Shown: positions 17,127 to 27,364, counted from the first letter of the stretch. The stretch: 64,000 nt of DNA from Pseudomonas cerasi (GCF_900074915.1 NZ_LT222319.1:4249001-4313000); one strand, 5' to 3'. Notes: generated from the letters alone by a model not told the origin. Numbers and translations: made by a program.

Positions 17127-18248
17127 TCAGCGCTTGCGCAGAATCACGCTGCCGATCGAATAACCGGCGCCAAACGAGCTGAGTACCGCCAGCGCGCCTT
17201 GCGGCAAGTCATCCTGATAGGTGTGAAACGCAATCACCGAACCCGCCGAGCTGGTATTGCCGTAGGTGTCGAGAATCACCGGCGCCTCTTCGACCGTAGC
17301 GTCGCGGCCCAGCAGCTTCTTGACGATCAGATGGTTCATGCTCAGGTTGGCCTGATGCAGCCAGAAGCGTTTGACGTCAGTGATGTTGATGCCGTTATCC
17401 TGCAAATGCGCAGCGACCAGCTCGGCGACCATCGGGCACACCTCGCGAAACACCTTGCGGCCTTCCTGCACGAACAGCTTGTCCGGCGCATTCTGACCCT
17501 CGTCCGAGGTACGGTTGAGGAAACCGAAATTGTTGCGGATGTTGTTGGAGAACTGGGTCAGCAGGCGGGTGCTGACGATATCGAACTGGTAAGGCGAGGT
17601 TGCCAGGTCGGCGCGCTCGACCACCACGGCAGTGGCGCCGTCACCAAAAATGAAGTGGCTATCACGGTCACGGAAATTAAGGTGTGCGGTGCAGATTTCC
17701 GGGCTGATCACCAGCAAGGCGCGGGCCTGACCGAGTTGCACACTGTTGCAGGCTGCCTGAATGCCAAAGGTGGCCGAGGAACAGGCCACATTCATGTCGA
17801 AGCCGTAACCGGCGACACCCAGCGCTTGTTGAATCTCGATGGAGATCGCCGGGTAGGCCCGCTGCAGGTTGGAGCAGGCAACGATTACACCGTCGATATC
17901 GGCAGCGGTTTTGCCCGCGCGTTGCAGCGCCTGTCTGGCGGCAGCTACACCCATCTCACAGAGGATCGACCATTCGTCATTGCTGCGCTCCGGCAGGTTG
18001 GGCTTCATGCGCTGCGGATCGAGAATGCCCTCCTTGTCCATGACGAAGCGGCTTTTGATACCCGAAGCCTTTTCGATGAAAGCGGCGCTGGATTCACTCA
18101 GCGCCTGCACGTCGCCACGTTCGATAGCGGCGGCGTTATCGTTGTTGAACTGTGCAACATAGGCATTGAAAGACTGCACCAGCTCTTCGTTGGAGATGCT
18201 GTTGGCCGGGGTAAACAGGCCTGTGCCGCTGATGACGACGTTGTGCAC
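17127..18248 (-). CDS. Beta-ketoacyl-ACP synthase III-like protein (FabH2 type)
   Basis: 373 residues from a GTG at 18248 preceded by AGAGGAACGACC. The thiolase-fold condensing-enzyme triad is intact: Cys in NVACSSATFG, His in WLHQANLSMNHL and Asn in DTYGNTSSAGS, with GAGYSIGSVILRKR at the C-terminus. It is longer than E. coli FabH (317 residues) and matches the P. aeruginosa PA3286 type, which condenses medium-chain acyl-CoA from beta-oxidation with malonyl-ACP and so shunts degradation products back to synthesis. That assignment rests on remembered similarity plus the neighbouring fadD1, fadD2 and maoC genes. Confidence 0.85.
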   Translation of the reverse strand: MHNVVISGTGLFTPANSISNEELVQSFNAYVAQFNNDNAAAIERGDVQALSESSAAFIEKASGIKSRFVMDKEGILDPQRMKPNLPERSNDEWSILCEMGVAAARQALQRAGKTAADIDGVIVACSNLQRAYPAISIEIQQALGVAGYGFDMNVACSSATFGIQAACNSVQLGQARALLVISPEICTAHLNFRDRDSHFIFGDGATAVVVERADLATSPYQFDIVSTRLLTQFSNNIRNNFGFLNRTSDEGQNAPDKLFVQEGRKVFREVCPMVAELVAAHLQDNGINITDVKRFWLHQANLSMNHLIVKKLLGRDATVEEAPVILDTYGNTSSAGSVIAFHTYQDDLPQGALAVLSSFGAGYSIGSVILRKR

Positions 18249-18488
18249 GGTCGTTCCTCTCTTATTGAGTTGCAGGTAATGACCTGCTCAGGCACGGCAA
18301 TTGAAGGCCCACTGTTTTTGGGACCAACGTACCAGTGCGACTGTAAAAGCTGCCCGTAACAGGGAGCAGCATTTCATGACACGGTGAAGACAGGCGCGGA
18401 GTGTGCCACAGAGCCCGGTTTTGGCGCTATCGGGCCAATGAATATAGGCACGATAGACGCCTTTTACTTGGTGACAGGAAGCAGTGGA

Positions 18489-21400
18489 TCAGCTCTCCAC
18501 CTGACTCCACTGCTTGCTCAACCGTTTGTCCGACACCGGCATTTTGGTGCCCAGTTGCTGGGCGAACAGCGAGACGCGGTATTCCTCCATCCACCAGCGG
18601 TACAGCGCCAGCTCCGGGTCGCGCTTGCCCTCTTGAGCATGCTTGTCGGCGCGTGTCTGATATTGCGTCCACAGACCTGCCAGCTCGATGCTCCATACCC
18701 TGTCCTTCTGCACCTGAGCCGGGAGTTTTTCCAGGCGTATCTCGATGGCCTTCAGGTAACGCGGCAGCTCCTTGAGCCATACCGCCGGGGTCTCGCGGAC
18801 GAATCTGGGGTACACCAGCTTGCTCAGTTGCGCCTTGATATCGTTGAGCGCCACCGCTTGGGACAGGTCGATCTTGCCTTTGAAGCGCTTTTGCAGACCG
18901 TGCCACAGCTTGAGGATTTCCAGCGTCAGCTTCGCGAGCCGCTCGGCATGCTCGGTCCAGTCGGCGCGCTTGCGCTCCGCCAGTGACAGCAGGCCGGCAC
19001 CGTCGCGCGGTAACTCGGTTTCACCTTCCAGCACGCAACTGTCGAGGCTGGCCAGCAGAATGTCTTCGATCAACGCATCGATGCGCCCCAGTTCGCGATG
19101 CAGCAAGGCCAGCTCGGTCTGCCCCGGCAATTTGTTGCGCAGAAACTTGGCGGGTTCGGCCAACTGCTGCAACAGTAAACGCTGCAAGGCGCGGCGATGC
19201 TGGTATTCGGCCTCGGCCTGAGTCGAGAACCGGCCTTCCTTGACCGCGCCGCCCTCTTCGACCAGCGCCGGATAGACCGTCATCGACAGCCCGGCGATGT
19301 TCTGTTGGGTTTTCTGCGCCACCGCTGCGAAGGCCTTGGCCTGCACCGGCTGCTGGCTTTTTGCGGTTTGCGGCACGGCCAGCGCGGCCTGGCTCGCCTC
19401 GGCAAAGCGCGCCGTCAGCTCGGCCAGATCACGTCCCTCACCAAGAAACTTGCCGCTGCCATCGACGATTTCCAGGTTCATCTTCAGGTGGCCTTCAAGC
19501 TGCTGTGCCGCCTCGGCCCAGGCTTCGTCGCTGACCCGTACGCCGGTCATGCGCAGCAGTTCACGACCCAGCGCCTGAGGCAACGAGCCCTCGCCGAAAG
19601 TAATGCGCTGCAACGCCGCCTTGATGAAATCCGGGACCGGCACGAAATTCTTGCGTACCGCCTTGGGCAGGTTGCGGACCAGCGCGATGCATTTGGTCTC
19701 GAGCAACCCCGGCACCAGCCACTCGAGACGCTCGGCAGGCAGCGACAGCAACAATGGCGCGGGAACGCGCAAGGTCACGCCGTCACGCGGGTGGTTGGGT
19801 TCGAAGTGGTAGCTCAGCGACAGGCTCAGGTCGCCCAGACGCAAGGTATCCGGGTATTGCGCGGCGGTGACTTCGCTGGCCTCGCGAGCCAGCACGTCCT
19901 CTTCGCGCATGATCAGCAGCTGCGGATTCTTCTGGCTTTCGGTCTTGTACCAGCTGTCGAAGGTGGCCGTCTGATGAATCTCGGCCGGGATGCGTGCTTC
20001 ATAGAAGCTGTACAAGGTGTCTTCGTCAGCCAGAATATCTCGGCGTCGAGCCTTGGCTTCCAGCTCGTCGAGCTGCTCCAGCAAGCGGGTATTGGCGCTC
20101 AGGCACTTGGCCCGCGACAGGATATCGCCACGCACCAAGCCTTCACGAATGAACAGCTCGCGCGAAACCACCGGGTCGATGGGGCCGAAATGCACAGGGC
20201 GACGGCCCACCACGATCAGGCCGAACAGCGTGATCTGTTCGAACGCCACAACCTGCCCGCGCTTCTTCTCCCAATGCGGCTCGAAATGATTTTTCTTGAT
20301 CAGGTGGCCGGCCAGCGGCTCGATCCAGTCCGAGTCGATCTTGGCGACCATGCGCGCGTACAGCTTGGTGGTTTCCACCAGTTCGGCGGTCATCAGCCAC
20401 TGTGGACGCTTCTTGCCCAATCCGGAGGACGGATGAATCCAGAAGCGCCGCTGCCGTGCGCCGAGGTAATCGCCCTCGTCGGTCTTTTGCCCGATCTGAC
20501 TCAGCAGACCGGAAAGAATGGCCTTGTGGAATTTCGGGTAATCGGCCGGCTCCTTGTTGACCGTCAGTTGCAGGTCGCGACAAATCAGACTCAATTGCCG
20601 ATGGGAATCGCGCCATTCCCGCAGGCGCAGGTAATTCAAGAAATTGCGCCGGCACCAGTTACGCAGCGGGCTGGCGGTCAGGGTCTGGCGCTGCTCTTCG
20701 AAGCCGCGCCATAGATTGACCATCCCGGCGAAGTCCGAGTCGGCGTCCTTCCATTGCGCGTGGGCCTGATCCGCGGCCTGCTGACGCTCGGGCGGGCGCT
20801 CGCGCACGTCCTGTACCGACATGGCGCTGGCGACGATCAGCACTTCCTGCAGGCTGCCCTGCTTCGCTGCTTCCAGCAGCATGCGGCCCATACGCGGGTC
20901 CACCGGCAGACGCGCCAGTTGACGGCCCAGCGGGGTCAGCTGATTCTCACGGTTGACCGCCGAGAGCTCCTGCAACAGGTTGAAACCGTCGCTGATCGCC
21001 TTGCCGTCCGGCGGTTCGATGAACGGGAAGTCGGTGATCTCGCCCAGGCGCAGGTGCAGCATCTGCAGGATGACCGCAGCCAAGTTGGTGCGCAGGATCT
21101 CGGGGTCGGTGAATTCCGGCCGCCCGTTGAAATCCTCTTCGCTGTACAGACGCACGCACAGGCCGGGTTCGACCCGTCCACAACGGCCTTTGCGCTGGTT
21201 GGCGCTAGCCTGCGACACCGCCTCGATCGGCAGGCGCTGGACCTTGGCGCGATAGCTGTAGCGACTGATGCGCGCCGTACCGGTGTCGATCACGTAACGG
21301 ATGCCTGGCACGGTCAGCGAGGTTTCAGCGACGTTGGTGGCCAGTAAGACGCGACGACCGGGGTGTGACTGAAAGATACGCTGCTGCTCGGCCGGCGAGA

Positions 21401-22400
21401 GGCGCGCGTAAAGCGGCAGAATCTCGGTATGCCTGAGCTGCGCCTTGCGCAGCACTTCGGCGGCATCGCGGATCTCGCGCTCGCCGGGCAGGAACACCAG
21501 CACATCGCCTGGGCTCTTGCGCTCGCTGCGCTCGAAGGCCGCCAGTTCGTCCAGCGTGGCCAGAATCGCCTGATCGACGGTCAGGTCCTCTTCAACGCTG
21601 TTGCCGTCTTCGTCCTGCTCGCTGGTCAGCGGGCGGTACCAGACGTCCACGGGGAAGGTACGCCCGGACACTTCGATCACCGGCGCATCGTTGAAATGCT
21701 CGGAAAAGCGCTGCAGGTCGATGGTCGCGGAGGTGATGATGACTTTCAGGTCCGGACGACGCGGCAGCAGGGTTTTCAGGTAACCCAGCAGGAAATCGAT
21801 GTTCAGGCTGCGTTCGTGGGCTTCGTCGACGATAATCGTGTCGTAGCGCTCAAGAAAGCGATCATGCTGGGTTTCGGCCAGCAGAATACCGTCGGTCATC
21901 AGCTTGATCAGGGTATTGCTGTCGCTCTGATCCTCGAAACGCACCTGATAGCCGACCAGTGCGCCCAACGGTGTGCCGATCTCCTCGGCAACCCGGCTGG
22001 CCACGCTGCGAGCGGCGATCCGGCGTGGCTGGGTATGACCGATCAGACCGTGCTGACCTCGACCGATTTCCAGGCATATCTTCGGCAACTGGGTGGTCTT
22101 CCCGGAGCCAGTCTCGCCGGCAATGATCAGCACCTGGTGCTTGAGCAGCGCCTCCTTGATCTCGTCACGCTTGGCCGCGATGGGCAGGTTATCGTCATAA
22201 CGAATCGCCGGCACACTGTCACGCCGCGCCGTGACCTGTGCACAGGACGCCTGCACCCGCGCAACCCACTGCGCCAGCTTCGCCTCGTCGGGCTTTTTGC
22301 GCAGGTCATGCAACTGACGGCGCAGACGATGACGTTCGCTGATCATCGCTTGGTCGAGGTTTTTCAGAAGTTGGTCGATAGAGGGCGATTCGTCGGTCAT
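18489..22400 (-). CDS. hrpA: ATP-dependent RNA helicase HrpA (DEAH box)
   Basis: 1303 residues from the ATG at 22400; an in-frame TTG at 22424 would add eight. Motifs in order: Walker A GETGSGKTTQLPK, TQPRRIAARSVA, DEAH in IIVDEAHERSLN, SAT in ITSATID, then VLLATNVAETSLTVPGI and the motif VI sequence ASANQRKGRCGRVEPG. HA2 and OB regions and a long C-terminal DUF3418-type region follow, as in bacterial HrpA. The cytoplasmic enzyme unwinds structured RNA and is linked to mRNA processing and ribosome rescue. The name is unrelated to the Hrp pilus protein HrpA of type III secretion. Confidence 0.95.
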   Translation of the reverse strand: MTDESPSIDQLLKNLDQAMISERHRLRRQLHDLRKKPDEAKLAQWVARVQASCAQVTARRDSVPAIRYDDNLPIAAKRDEIKEALLKHQVLIIAGETGSGKTTQLPKICLEIGRGQHGLIGHTQPRRIAARSVASRVAEEIGTPLGALVGYQVRFEDQSDSNTLIKLMTDGILLAETQHDRFLERYDTIIVDEAHERSLNIDFLLGYLKTLLPRRPDLKVIITSATIDLQRFSEHFNDAPVIEVSGRTFPVDVWYRPLTSEQDEDGNSVEEDLTVDQAILATLDELAAFERSERKSPGDVLVFLPGEREIRDAAEVLRKAQLRHTEILPLYARLSPAEQQRIFQSHPGRRVLLATNVAETSLTVPGIRYVIDTGTARISRYSYRAKVQRLPIEAVSQASANQRKGRCGRVEPGLCVRLYSEEDFNGRPEFTDPEILRTNLAAVILQMLHLRLGEITDFPFIEPPDGKAISDGFNLLQELSAVNRENQLTPLGRQLARLPVDPRMGRMLLEAAKQGSLQEVLIVASAMSVQDVRERPPERQQAADQAHAQWKDADSDFAGMVNLWRGFEEQRQTLTASPLRNWCRRNFLNYLRLREWRDSHRQLSLICRDLQLTVNKEPADYPKFHKAILSGLLSQIGQKTDEGDYLGARQRRFWIHPSSGLGKKRPQWLMTAELVETTKLYARMVAKIDSDWIEPLAGHLIKKNHFEPHWEKKRGQVVAFEQITLFGLIVVGRRPVHFGPIDPVVSRELFIREGLVRGDILSRAKCLSANTRLLEQLDELEAKARRRDILADEDTLYSFYEARIPAEIHQTATFDSWYKTESQKNPQLLIMREEDVLAREASEVTAAQYPDTLRLGDLSLSLSYHFEPNHPRDGVTLRVPAPLLLSLPAERLEWLVPGLLETKCIALVRNLPKAVRKNFVPVPDFIKAALQRITFGEGSLPQALGRELLRMTGVRVSDEAWAEAAQQLEGHLKMNLEIVDGSGKFLGEGRDLAELTARFAEASQAALAVPQTAKSQQPVQAKAFAAVAQKTQQNIAGLSMTVYPALVEEGGAVKEGRFSTQAEAEYQHRRALQRLLLQQLAEPAKFLRNKLPGQTELALLHRELGRIDALIEDILLASLDSCVLEGETELPRDGAGLLSLAERKRADWTEHAERLAKLTLEILKLWHGLQKRFKGKIDLSQAVALNDIKAQLSKLVYPRFVRETPAVWLKELPRYLKAIEIRLEKLPAQVQKDRVWSIELAGLWTQYQTRADKHAQEGKRDPELALYRWWMEEYRVSLFAQQLGTKMPVSDKRLSKQWSQVES

Positions 22401-22570
22401 CAGGCGCGCAGGGTCTTTTTTCAAATGGCAGGTGCGGATTGTCGCAGATTGTGGCGGGTCGTGACGAATGGCCTGAGTGTCAGGCTATCCATTGCGGTCA
22501 TGGTTTGCGGCAGCAGTGCTCAATCACAATAAAGTATGAGGTACTCCATTCCTGACTCTTCGCGCCCTTT

Positions 22571-22673
22571 TTGCGACGCAGAGCGTCGAGAACTGCATTC
22601 CCACGCTGGAGCGTAGGGAACGATAATCGCAACTATCGTGCGGCGCTCCGCGTCGCACGCCGTTCCGGACGCT
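22571..22673. repeat. Palindromic repeat unit, copy 1
   Basis: A 103-base unit that recurs 113 bases downstream. Its ends are inverted: GCGACGCAGAGCG near the start and CGCTCCGCGTCGC near the end pair at 12 of 13 positions, with an inner ACGATA/TATCGT pair. It is a BIME or MITE-like intergenic element; related elements occur at 33073-33212 and 62088-62142. The rest of 22401-22570 shows nothing recognisable. Confidence 0.8.
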
Positions 22674-22683
22674 GCGCGTCCTC

Positions 22684-22786
22684 TTGCGACGCAGAGCGTC
22701 GAGAACTGCATTCCCACGCTGGAGCGTGCGGAACGATAATCTCAACTATCGTGCGGCGCTCCGCGTCGCATGCCGTTCCGGACGCT
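22684..22786. repeat. Palindromic repeat unit, copy 2
   Basis: Second copy of the unit at 22571, nearly identical (about four differences). It ends five bases before the fadD1 stop codon triplet, so it forms the 3' untranslated region of the fadD1 transcript and could stabilise or terminate it. Confidence 0.8.
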
Positions 22787-22791
22787 CCACC

Positions 22792-24483
22792 CTACTTCTT
22801 CACACCCAGCTTCTTCAATTCCTCGTCACGCAGCTCGCGACGCAGGATCTTGCCGACGTTGGTGGTTGGCAGCACGTCGCGAAATTCGACGCTGCGTGGC
22901 ACTTTGTAGCCGGTCAGGTTGGCGCGCATGTGCTCCATGACCTTATCCTTGGTCAGGGTCACGCCCGGTTTGGCCACCACGAAAACCTTGATGGTCTCGC
23001 CCGATTTCTCGTCCGGTACGCCGATGGCCGCGCATTGAAGCACGCCGGGAAGTGTCGCCAGTACGTCTTCCAGCTCGTTGGGGTACACGTTGAAACCGGA
23101 GATCAGGATCATGTCTTTCTTGCGATCGACAATCCGGATGTAGCCATCAGGCTGAATGATCGCGATGTCGCCGGTCTTCAGCCAGCCTTCGCTGTCGATC
23201 ATTTCATCGGTCGCTTCCTGGCGCTGCCAGTAGCCCTTCATGACCTGCGGCCCCTTGATGCACAGCTCGCCGGTTTCACCGAACGCCAGCTCGTTGCCCG
23301 CATCGTCGATGACCTTGCACAGGGTCGACGGTACGGGAATGCCGATGCTGCCCATCTGCACGTCCTGAGCGGGATTGACTGTGGCCACCGGGCTGGTCTC
23401 GGTCATGCCATAGCCTTCGCAGACCTGGCAGCCCGTCACCTGCTTCCAGCGCTCGGCGGCGGCCTGCTGCAGGGCCATGCCACCGGACAAGGTGACTTTC
23501 AACGCCGAGAAATCGAGGTTGCGGAAGCCTTCGTTATTGCACAGGGCCACGAACAGCGTGTTAAGGCCGACAAAGCCGCTGAACTTCCATTTCGAAAGCT
23601 CCTTGACCATGGCCGGCAGGTCACGCGGGTTGCTGATCAGGATGTTGTGATTGCCAAGCAGCATCATCGCCATGCAATGAAAGGTGAAGGCATAGATGTG
23701 ATACAGCGGCAGCGGCGTGATGATGATTTCACAGCCTTCGCCCAGATTTGACGCCATCAGCGCGCGGCATTGCAGCATGTTGGCGATCAGGTTGCGGTGC
23801 GTCAGCATTGCCCCCTTGGCCACCCCGGTGGTGCCGCCGGTGTACTGCAGCACGGCAACATCGGCGCTGCCGGGCGACACGTCGGTCACTGGCTGACCAC
23901 GGCCCTTGCCAAGCACATCGTTGAATTTGATGGCCTTGGGCAAGTGATAGGCCGGGACCATCTTCTTCACGTACTTGATGACGCTATTGATCAGCAAGCG
24001 CTTGAACGGCGACAGCATGTCGGCCACTTCGGTGACAATCACCTGCCTGATCTGCGTCTTGGGTACGACCTTCTCGGCCAGATGGGCCATGTTTGCCAGG
24101 CACACCAGCGCCTTGGCACCGGAGTCGTTGAACTGGTGTTCCATTTCCCGCGCGGTGTACAGCGGGTTGGTGTTGACCACGATCAGCCCGGCGCGAATCG
24201 CACCAAAGACGGCAATCGGGTACTGCAATACGTTGGGTAGCTGCACGGCGATACGGTCACCCGGCTGCAGGTCGGTATGTTGCTGAATCCAGGCGGCAAA
24301 CGCGCCGGACAGCTCATACAGCTCGCCGTAGGTGATGGTCTTGCCCAGGTTGCTGAACGCCGGCTTGTCGGCGAAGCGCTGGCAGGACTGCTTCAGGACC
24401 GCCTGGACGTTAGGGTACTCGTCGGGGTTGATATCGGCAGGGATACCGGACGGGTACTTGTCCTTCCAGAAGTTATCAATCAT
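22792..24483 (-). CDS. fadD1: Long-chain fatty-acid--CoA ligase FadD1
   Basis: 563 residues, the usual length of FadD. The AMP-binding P-loop YTGGTTGVAKGAMLTHRN, the adenylate motif GYGMTETSPVA, the hinge-region GWLKTGDIA and DRKKDMILISGFNVYPNELED, and the C-terminal catalytic Lys region VGKILRRELRDEE are all present. It activates exogenous fatty acids to acyl-CoA at the inner membrane for beta-oxidation. It is followed downstream by palindromic repeats and preceded by the paralogue fadD2 in the same direction, as in P. aeruginosa. Confidence 0.95.
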   Translation of the reverse strand: MIDNFWKDKYPSGIPADINPDEYPNVQAVLKQSCQRFADKPAFSNLGKTITYGELYELSGAFAAWIQQHTDLQPGDRIAVQLPNVLQYPIAVFGAIRAGLIVVNTNPLYTAREMEHQFNDSGAKALVCLANMAHLAEKVVPKTQIRQVIVTEVADMLSPFKRLLINSVIKYVKKMVPAYHLPKAIKFNDVLGKGRGQPVTDVSPGSADVAVLQYTGGTTGVAKGAMLTHRNLIANMLQCRALMASNLGEGCEIIITPLPLYHIYAFTFHCMAMMLLGNHNILISNPRDLPAMVKELSKWKFSGFVGLNTLFVALCNNEGFRNLDFSALKVTLSGGMALQQAAAERWKQVTGCQVCEGYGMTETSPVATVNPAQDVQMGSIGIPVPSTLCKVIDDAGNELAFGETGELCIKGPQVMKGYWQRQEATDEMIDSEGWLKTGDIAIIQPDGYIRIVDRKKDMILISGFNVYPNELEDVLATLPGVLQCAAIGVPDEKSGETIKVFVVAKPGVTLTKDKVMEHMRANLTGYKVPRSVEFRDVLPTTNVGKILRRELRDEELKKLGVKK

Positions 24484-24767
24484 TCAGTCGGCTCCGTAGC
24501 GATAGCGAATTCTTCACATCGCCTGAAGCGATGATTTTCTTGTGCTTGGAATTATGCAGTAGACGCTTTTTCGCTTTATGACTGATCAAAAAGCGCGCCG
24601 AGAGTAGCAGCTTTGCCAAAGGCCGACTAGAGGCAGAAGCAGGCCACACAGTCACGAATACGACCAGAAACTAACAATCAGTCACTTTAAATTCATTTAA
24701 TAAATTTTCATCATCACGTCGAAAGTACCGGAACAGAGCGGCCAATCAATATAATCGCCTGTTTCCG
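24484..24767. other. fadD2-fadD1 intergenic region
   Basis: An AT-rich spacer of 284 bases that must hold the fadD1 promoter, because a strong terminator closes fadD2 just upstream. No clear PsrA/FadR-type palindrome or confident promoter hexamers were recognised. Confidence 0.5.
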
Positions 24768-24806
24768 AAAAAAACTGACCCCGTTTACAGCGTTCTGCAA
24801 ACGGGG
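24768..24806 (-). terminator. Rho-independent terminator of fadD2
   Basis: On the minus strand CCCCGTTT pairs with AAACGGGG (24779-24786 and 24799-24806) and is followed by TCAG and seven T (24774-24768). It starts 30 bases after the fadD2 stop codon. Confidence 0.85.
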
Positions 24807-24836
24807 CCTAGTACACACATGGAGACGATTAAAGGG

Positions 24837-26525
24837 TCAGGCGATGTCCCGAAGCTCGCGTCGCAGAATCTTGCCCACCGGAGTCATCGGCAATGAATCA
24901 CGCAGAACGATCTGCCTGGGCACCTTGTAGCCGGTGAAATTCTCTTTGCAGAAGGCCTTGAGCTCTTCAATGCTCAGCTGCGGGTCTCGCGCCACCACGA
25001 ACAGCTTCACGGCCTCCCCCGAGCGCTCGTCCGGCACGCCGATACAGGCGCAGTTGGCGACTTTCGGATGGGCCATGACCACGTCTTCGATTTCGTTGGG
25101 GTAGACGTTGAAACCGGACACGATGATCAAGTCTTTCTTGCGGTCGACGATACTGACGAACCCGTCAGCGCCAATCACGGCAATGTCACCGGTCTTGAAC
25201 CAGCCTTCGGCGTCCAGGCATTCGGCCGTGGCATCAGGCTGGTTCCAGTAGCCTTTCATGACCTGCGGCCCCTTGATACACAGCTCGCCACGCTCGCCGA
25301 AAGGCAACTCGATGCCATCGTCATTAATGACTTTCATCGCGGTGCCGGGCACGGGAATGCCCACGGTTCCCAAGCGTGCCAGGGCGCCATAGGGATTGGC
25401 GCTGGCGACAGGCGACGTCTCGGTCAGGCCGTAACCTTCGACGATCGTGCAGCCGGTGATCTGCGCCCAGCGCTCGGCCGTGGCCTTGACCAGTGCAGTG
25501 CCACCGGAGTTGGTGCTTTTCAGCGCCGAGAAATCCAGATTCTTGAATTCCGGGTGGTTCATGAGCACCACGAACAGCGTGTTGAGGCCGATCATGGCAG
25601 TGAAACGCCACTTGCCCAGCTCCTTGATGAAGCCGCCGATATCGCGAGGGTTGGTGATCAGGATGTTGTGATTGCCGCTGATCATCATGCACATGCAGTT
25701 CGCCGTGAACGCATAGATGTGATAGAGCGGCAACGGCGCAATCATCACCTCCTTGCCCTCTTCAAACAGCGATCCGCCTTGCGGTCCTTGCTGGCGCATG
25801 CAGGCATAGACTTGCTGCATGTTGGCGACCAGATTGCCATGGGTGAGCATCGCGCCTTTGGCCAGCCCCGTGGTGCCACCGGTGTATTGCAGAACGGCAA
25901 CATCCTGCAGACCTCGCGGTACGACCTGCATGCGGCTCTCGCGCCCCAGGCGCAGCGCGCGCTTGAAGCCGACGGCCTGAGGCAGATGGAATTCGGGGAC
26001 CATCTTCTTGACCTTGTCGACAAGGGTATTGACCAGCCAGCCCTTGGCCGCCGACTGCATGTCGCCCATTTTTACTTCGATCAGGTATTCGATGGCCGTG
26101 TCCGGCAGCACTTCCTGCACCAGCTTGCCGAACAGGTTGAGGTAAACCAGCGCTCTGGCACCAGAGTCCTTGAATTGATGGCGCATCTCGCGTGCGGTGT
26201 ACAACGGGTTGGTGTTGACCACCGTCAGACCGGCGCGCATCGCACCGAATACGGCGATCGGATATTGCAGGATATTGGGCATCTGTACGGCAATGCGATC
26301 ACCCGGCACCAGTTGCGTATGCTGCTGTAGATACGCGGCGAAAGCGGCGGAGTGACGCTCGAGTTCCGCGTAAGTCAGCGTCACGCCCATGTTGCTGAAC
26401 GCAGGTCGGTCGGCGAATTTCCTGCAGCAGCGCTCGAACACCTCGACGACCGATTGGTAGGTCTGCAGATCCACCTCGGCGTCGACACCCGCCGGACGCT
26501 TGTCATCCCAGAAGTCAGCTTGCAT
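24837..26525 (-). CDS. fadD2: Long-chain fatty-acid--CoA ligase FadD2
   Basis: 562 residues from the ATG at 26525, chosen because AAGGAT sits nine bases upstream; an in-frame start at 26549 would add eight residues ahead of this site. Motifs parallel FadD1: YTGGTTGLAKGAMLTHGN, GYGLTETSPVASANP, GWFKTGDIAVIG, DRKKDLIIVSGFNVYPNEIED and VGKILRRELRDIA. It is a tandem paralogue of fadD1. In P. aeruginosa the two enzymes differ in chain-length preference; whether that holds here is unknown. It diverges from the maoC gene. Confidence 0.95.
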   Translation of the reverse strand: MQADFWDDKRPAGVDAEVDLQTYQSVVEVFERCCRKFADRPAFSNMGVTLTYAELERHSAAFAAYLQQHTQLVPGDRIAVQMPNILQYPIAVFGAMRAGLTVVNTNPLYTAREMRHQFKDSGARALVYLNLFGKLVQEVLPDTAIEYLIEVKMGDMQSAAKGWLVNTLVDKVKKMVPEFHLPQAVGFKRALRLGRESRMQVVPRGLQDVAVLQYTGGTTGLAKGAMLTHGNLVANMQQVYACMRQQGPQGGSLFEEGKEVMIAPLPLYHIYAFTANCMCMMISGNHNILITNPRDIGGFIKELGKWRFTAMIGLNTLFVVLMNHPEFKNLDFSALKSTNSGGTALVKATAERWAQITGCTIVEGYGLTETSPVASANPYGALARLGTVGIPVPGTAMKVINDDGIELPFGERGELCIKGPQVMKGYWNQPDATAECLDAEGWFKTGDIAVIGADGFVSIVDRKKDLIIVSGFNVYPNEIEDVVMAHPKVANCACIGVPDERSGEAVKLFVVARDPQLSIEELKAFCKENFTGYKVPRQIVLRDSLPMTPVGKILRRELRDIA

Positions 26526-26893
26526 TATTTTTATCCTTTTTCCCTGCATGGGTCTGGGCGGACGTTAGCAGTTAAAGTGTCTCAGGCAAATGATCGTCCG
26601 GGCCTCATCAGCAGCATGAATCTTGTCTCTGTTCAGACTGAAATCTGTCGTCGGCGATACACGGCTCACGGCAATCGGGCTGGTAAAGATACTTGCCCGA
26701 TCGCTCAGTAGCCGTATTCACATGGCGTTTGCTTATTATTTGCCTTGAATGTGATCCGGGGAGCGCCAGCAAGCGTCTGAATGATCTTGTCCGCGCATTG
26801 GCGGCGACAGGTCATCAAGTGTTACAAATCAAGGCCAGGTCGGATTGCACGAACCGGCACGCTTCAATTCATTTTTATTGTCAGGACAGCCAC
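26526..26893. other. fadD2-maoC divergent intergenic region
   Basis: 368 bases between divergent start codons. It should hold promoters for both genes, but I see no confident hexamers and no coding signal. P. aeruginosa has an extra gene (PA3301) near here that is missing in this window. Confidence 0.4.
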
Positions 26894-27364
26894 ATGACTC
26901 AAGTCACCAACACGCCTTACGAAGCTCTTGAAGTCGGTCAGACCGCCAGCTACAGCAAGACAGTGGAAGAGCGTGACATTCAACTGTTCGCCGCCATGTC
27001 CGGAGACCACAACCCGGTCCACCTGGACGCCGAATACGCCTCCAAGACCATGTTCAAGGAGCGTATTGCCCACGGCATGTTCAGCGGCGCACTGATCAGT
27101 GCGGCGGTTGCATGCGAGTTGCCTGGCCCCGGCACCATCTATATCGGTCAGCAGATGACCTTCCAGAAGCCGGTGAAACTGGGCGATACCCTGACTGTGC
27201 GCCTGGAAATCCTGGAAAAACTGCCGAAATTCCGCGTGCGCATCGCCACCCGTGTTTTCAATCAGAACGATGAGCTGGTTGTAGACGGCGAAGCCGAGAT
27301 TCTCGCCCCGCGAAAGCAGCAGACCGTCGACCTGACCGTATTGCCCGAGATCACTTTCGGCTGA
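26894..27364 (+). CDS. MaoC-like (R)-specific enoyl-CoA hydratase
   Basis: 156 residues from the ATG at 26894; the longer open frame upstream has no ribosome site. The hotdog-fold hydratase-2 motif is intact: FAAMSGDHNPVHLDAEYA with catalytic Asp and His, then RIAHGMFSGALIS. Such enzymes hydrate trans-2-enoyl-CoA to (R)-3-hydroxyacyl-CoA, linking beta-oxidation to polyhydroxyalkanoate or lipid precursors. The position beside two FadD ligases supports a fatty-acid role. Length fits PhaJ-type proteins. Confidence 0.85.
   Translation: MTQVTNTPYEALEVGQTASYSKTVEERDIQLFAAMSGDHNPVHLDAEYASKTMFKERIAHGMFSGALISAAVACELPGPGTIYIGQQMTFQKPVKLGDTLTVRLEILEKLPKFRVRIATRVFNQNDELVVDGEAEILAPRKQQTVDLTVLPEITFG

Noticed and set aside
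22571..22786. Possible small CRISPR array
   Set aside because: Only two units of 103 bases without distinct spacers, and each unit is internally palindromic; no cas genes nearby.
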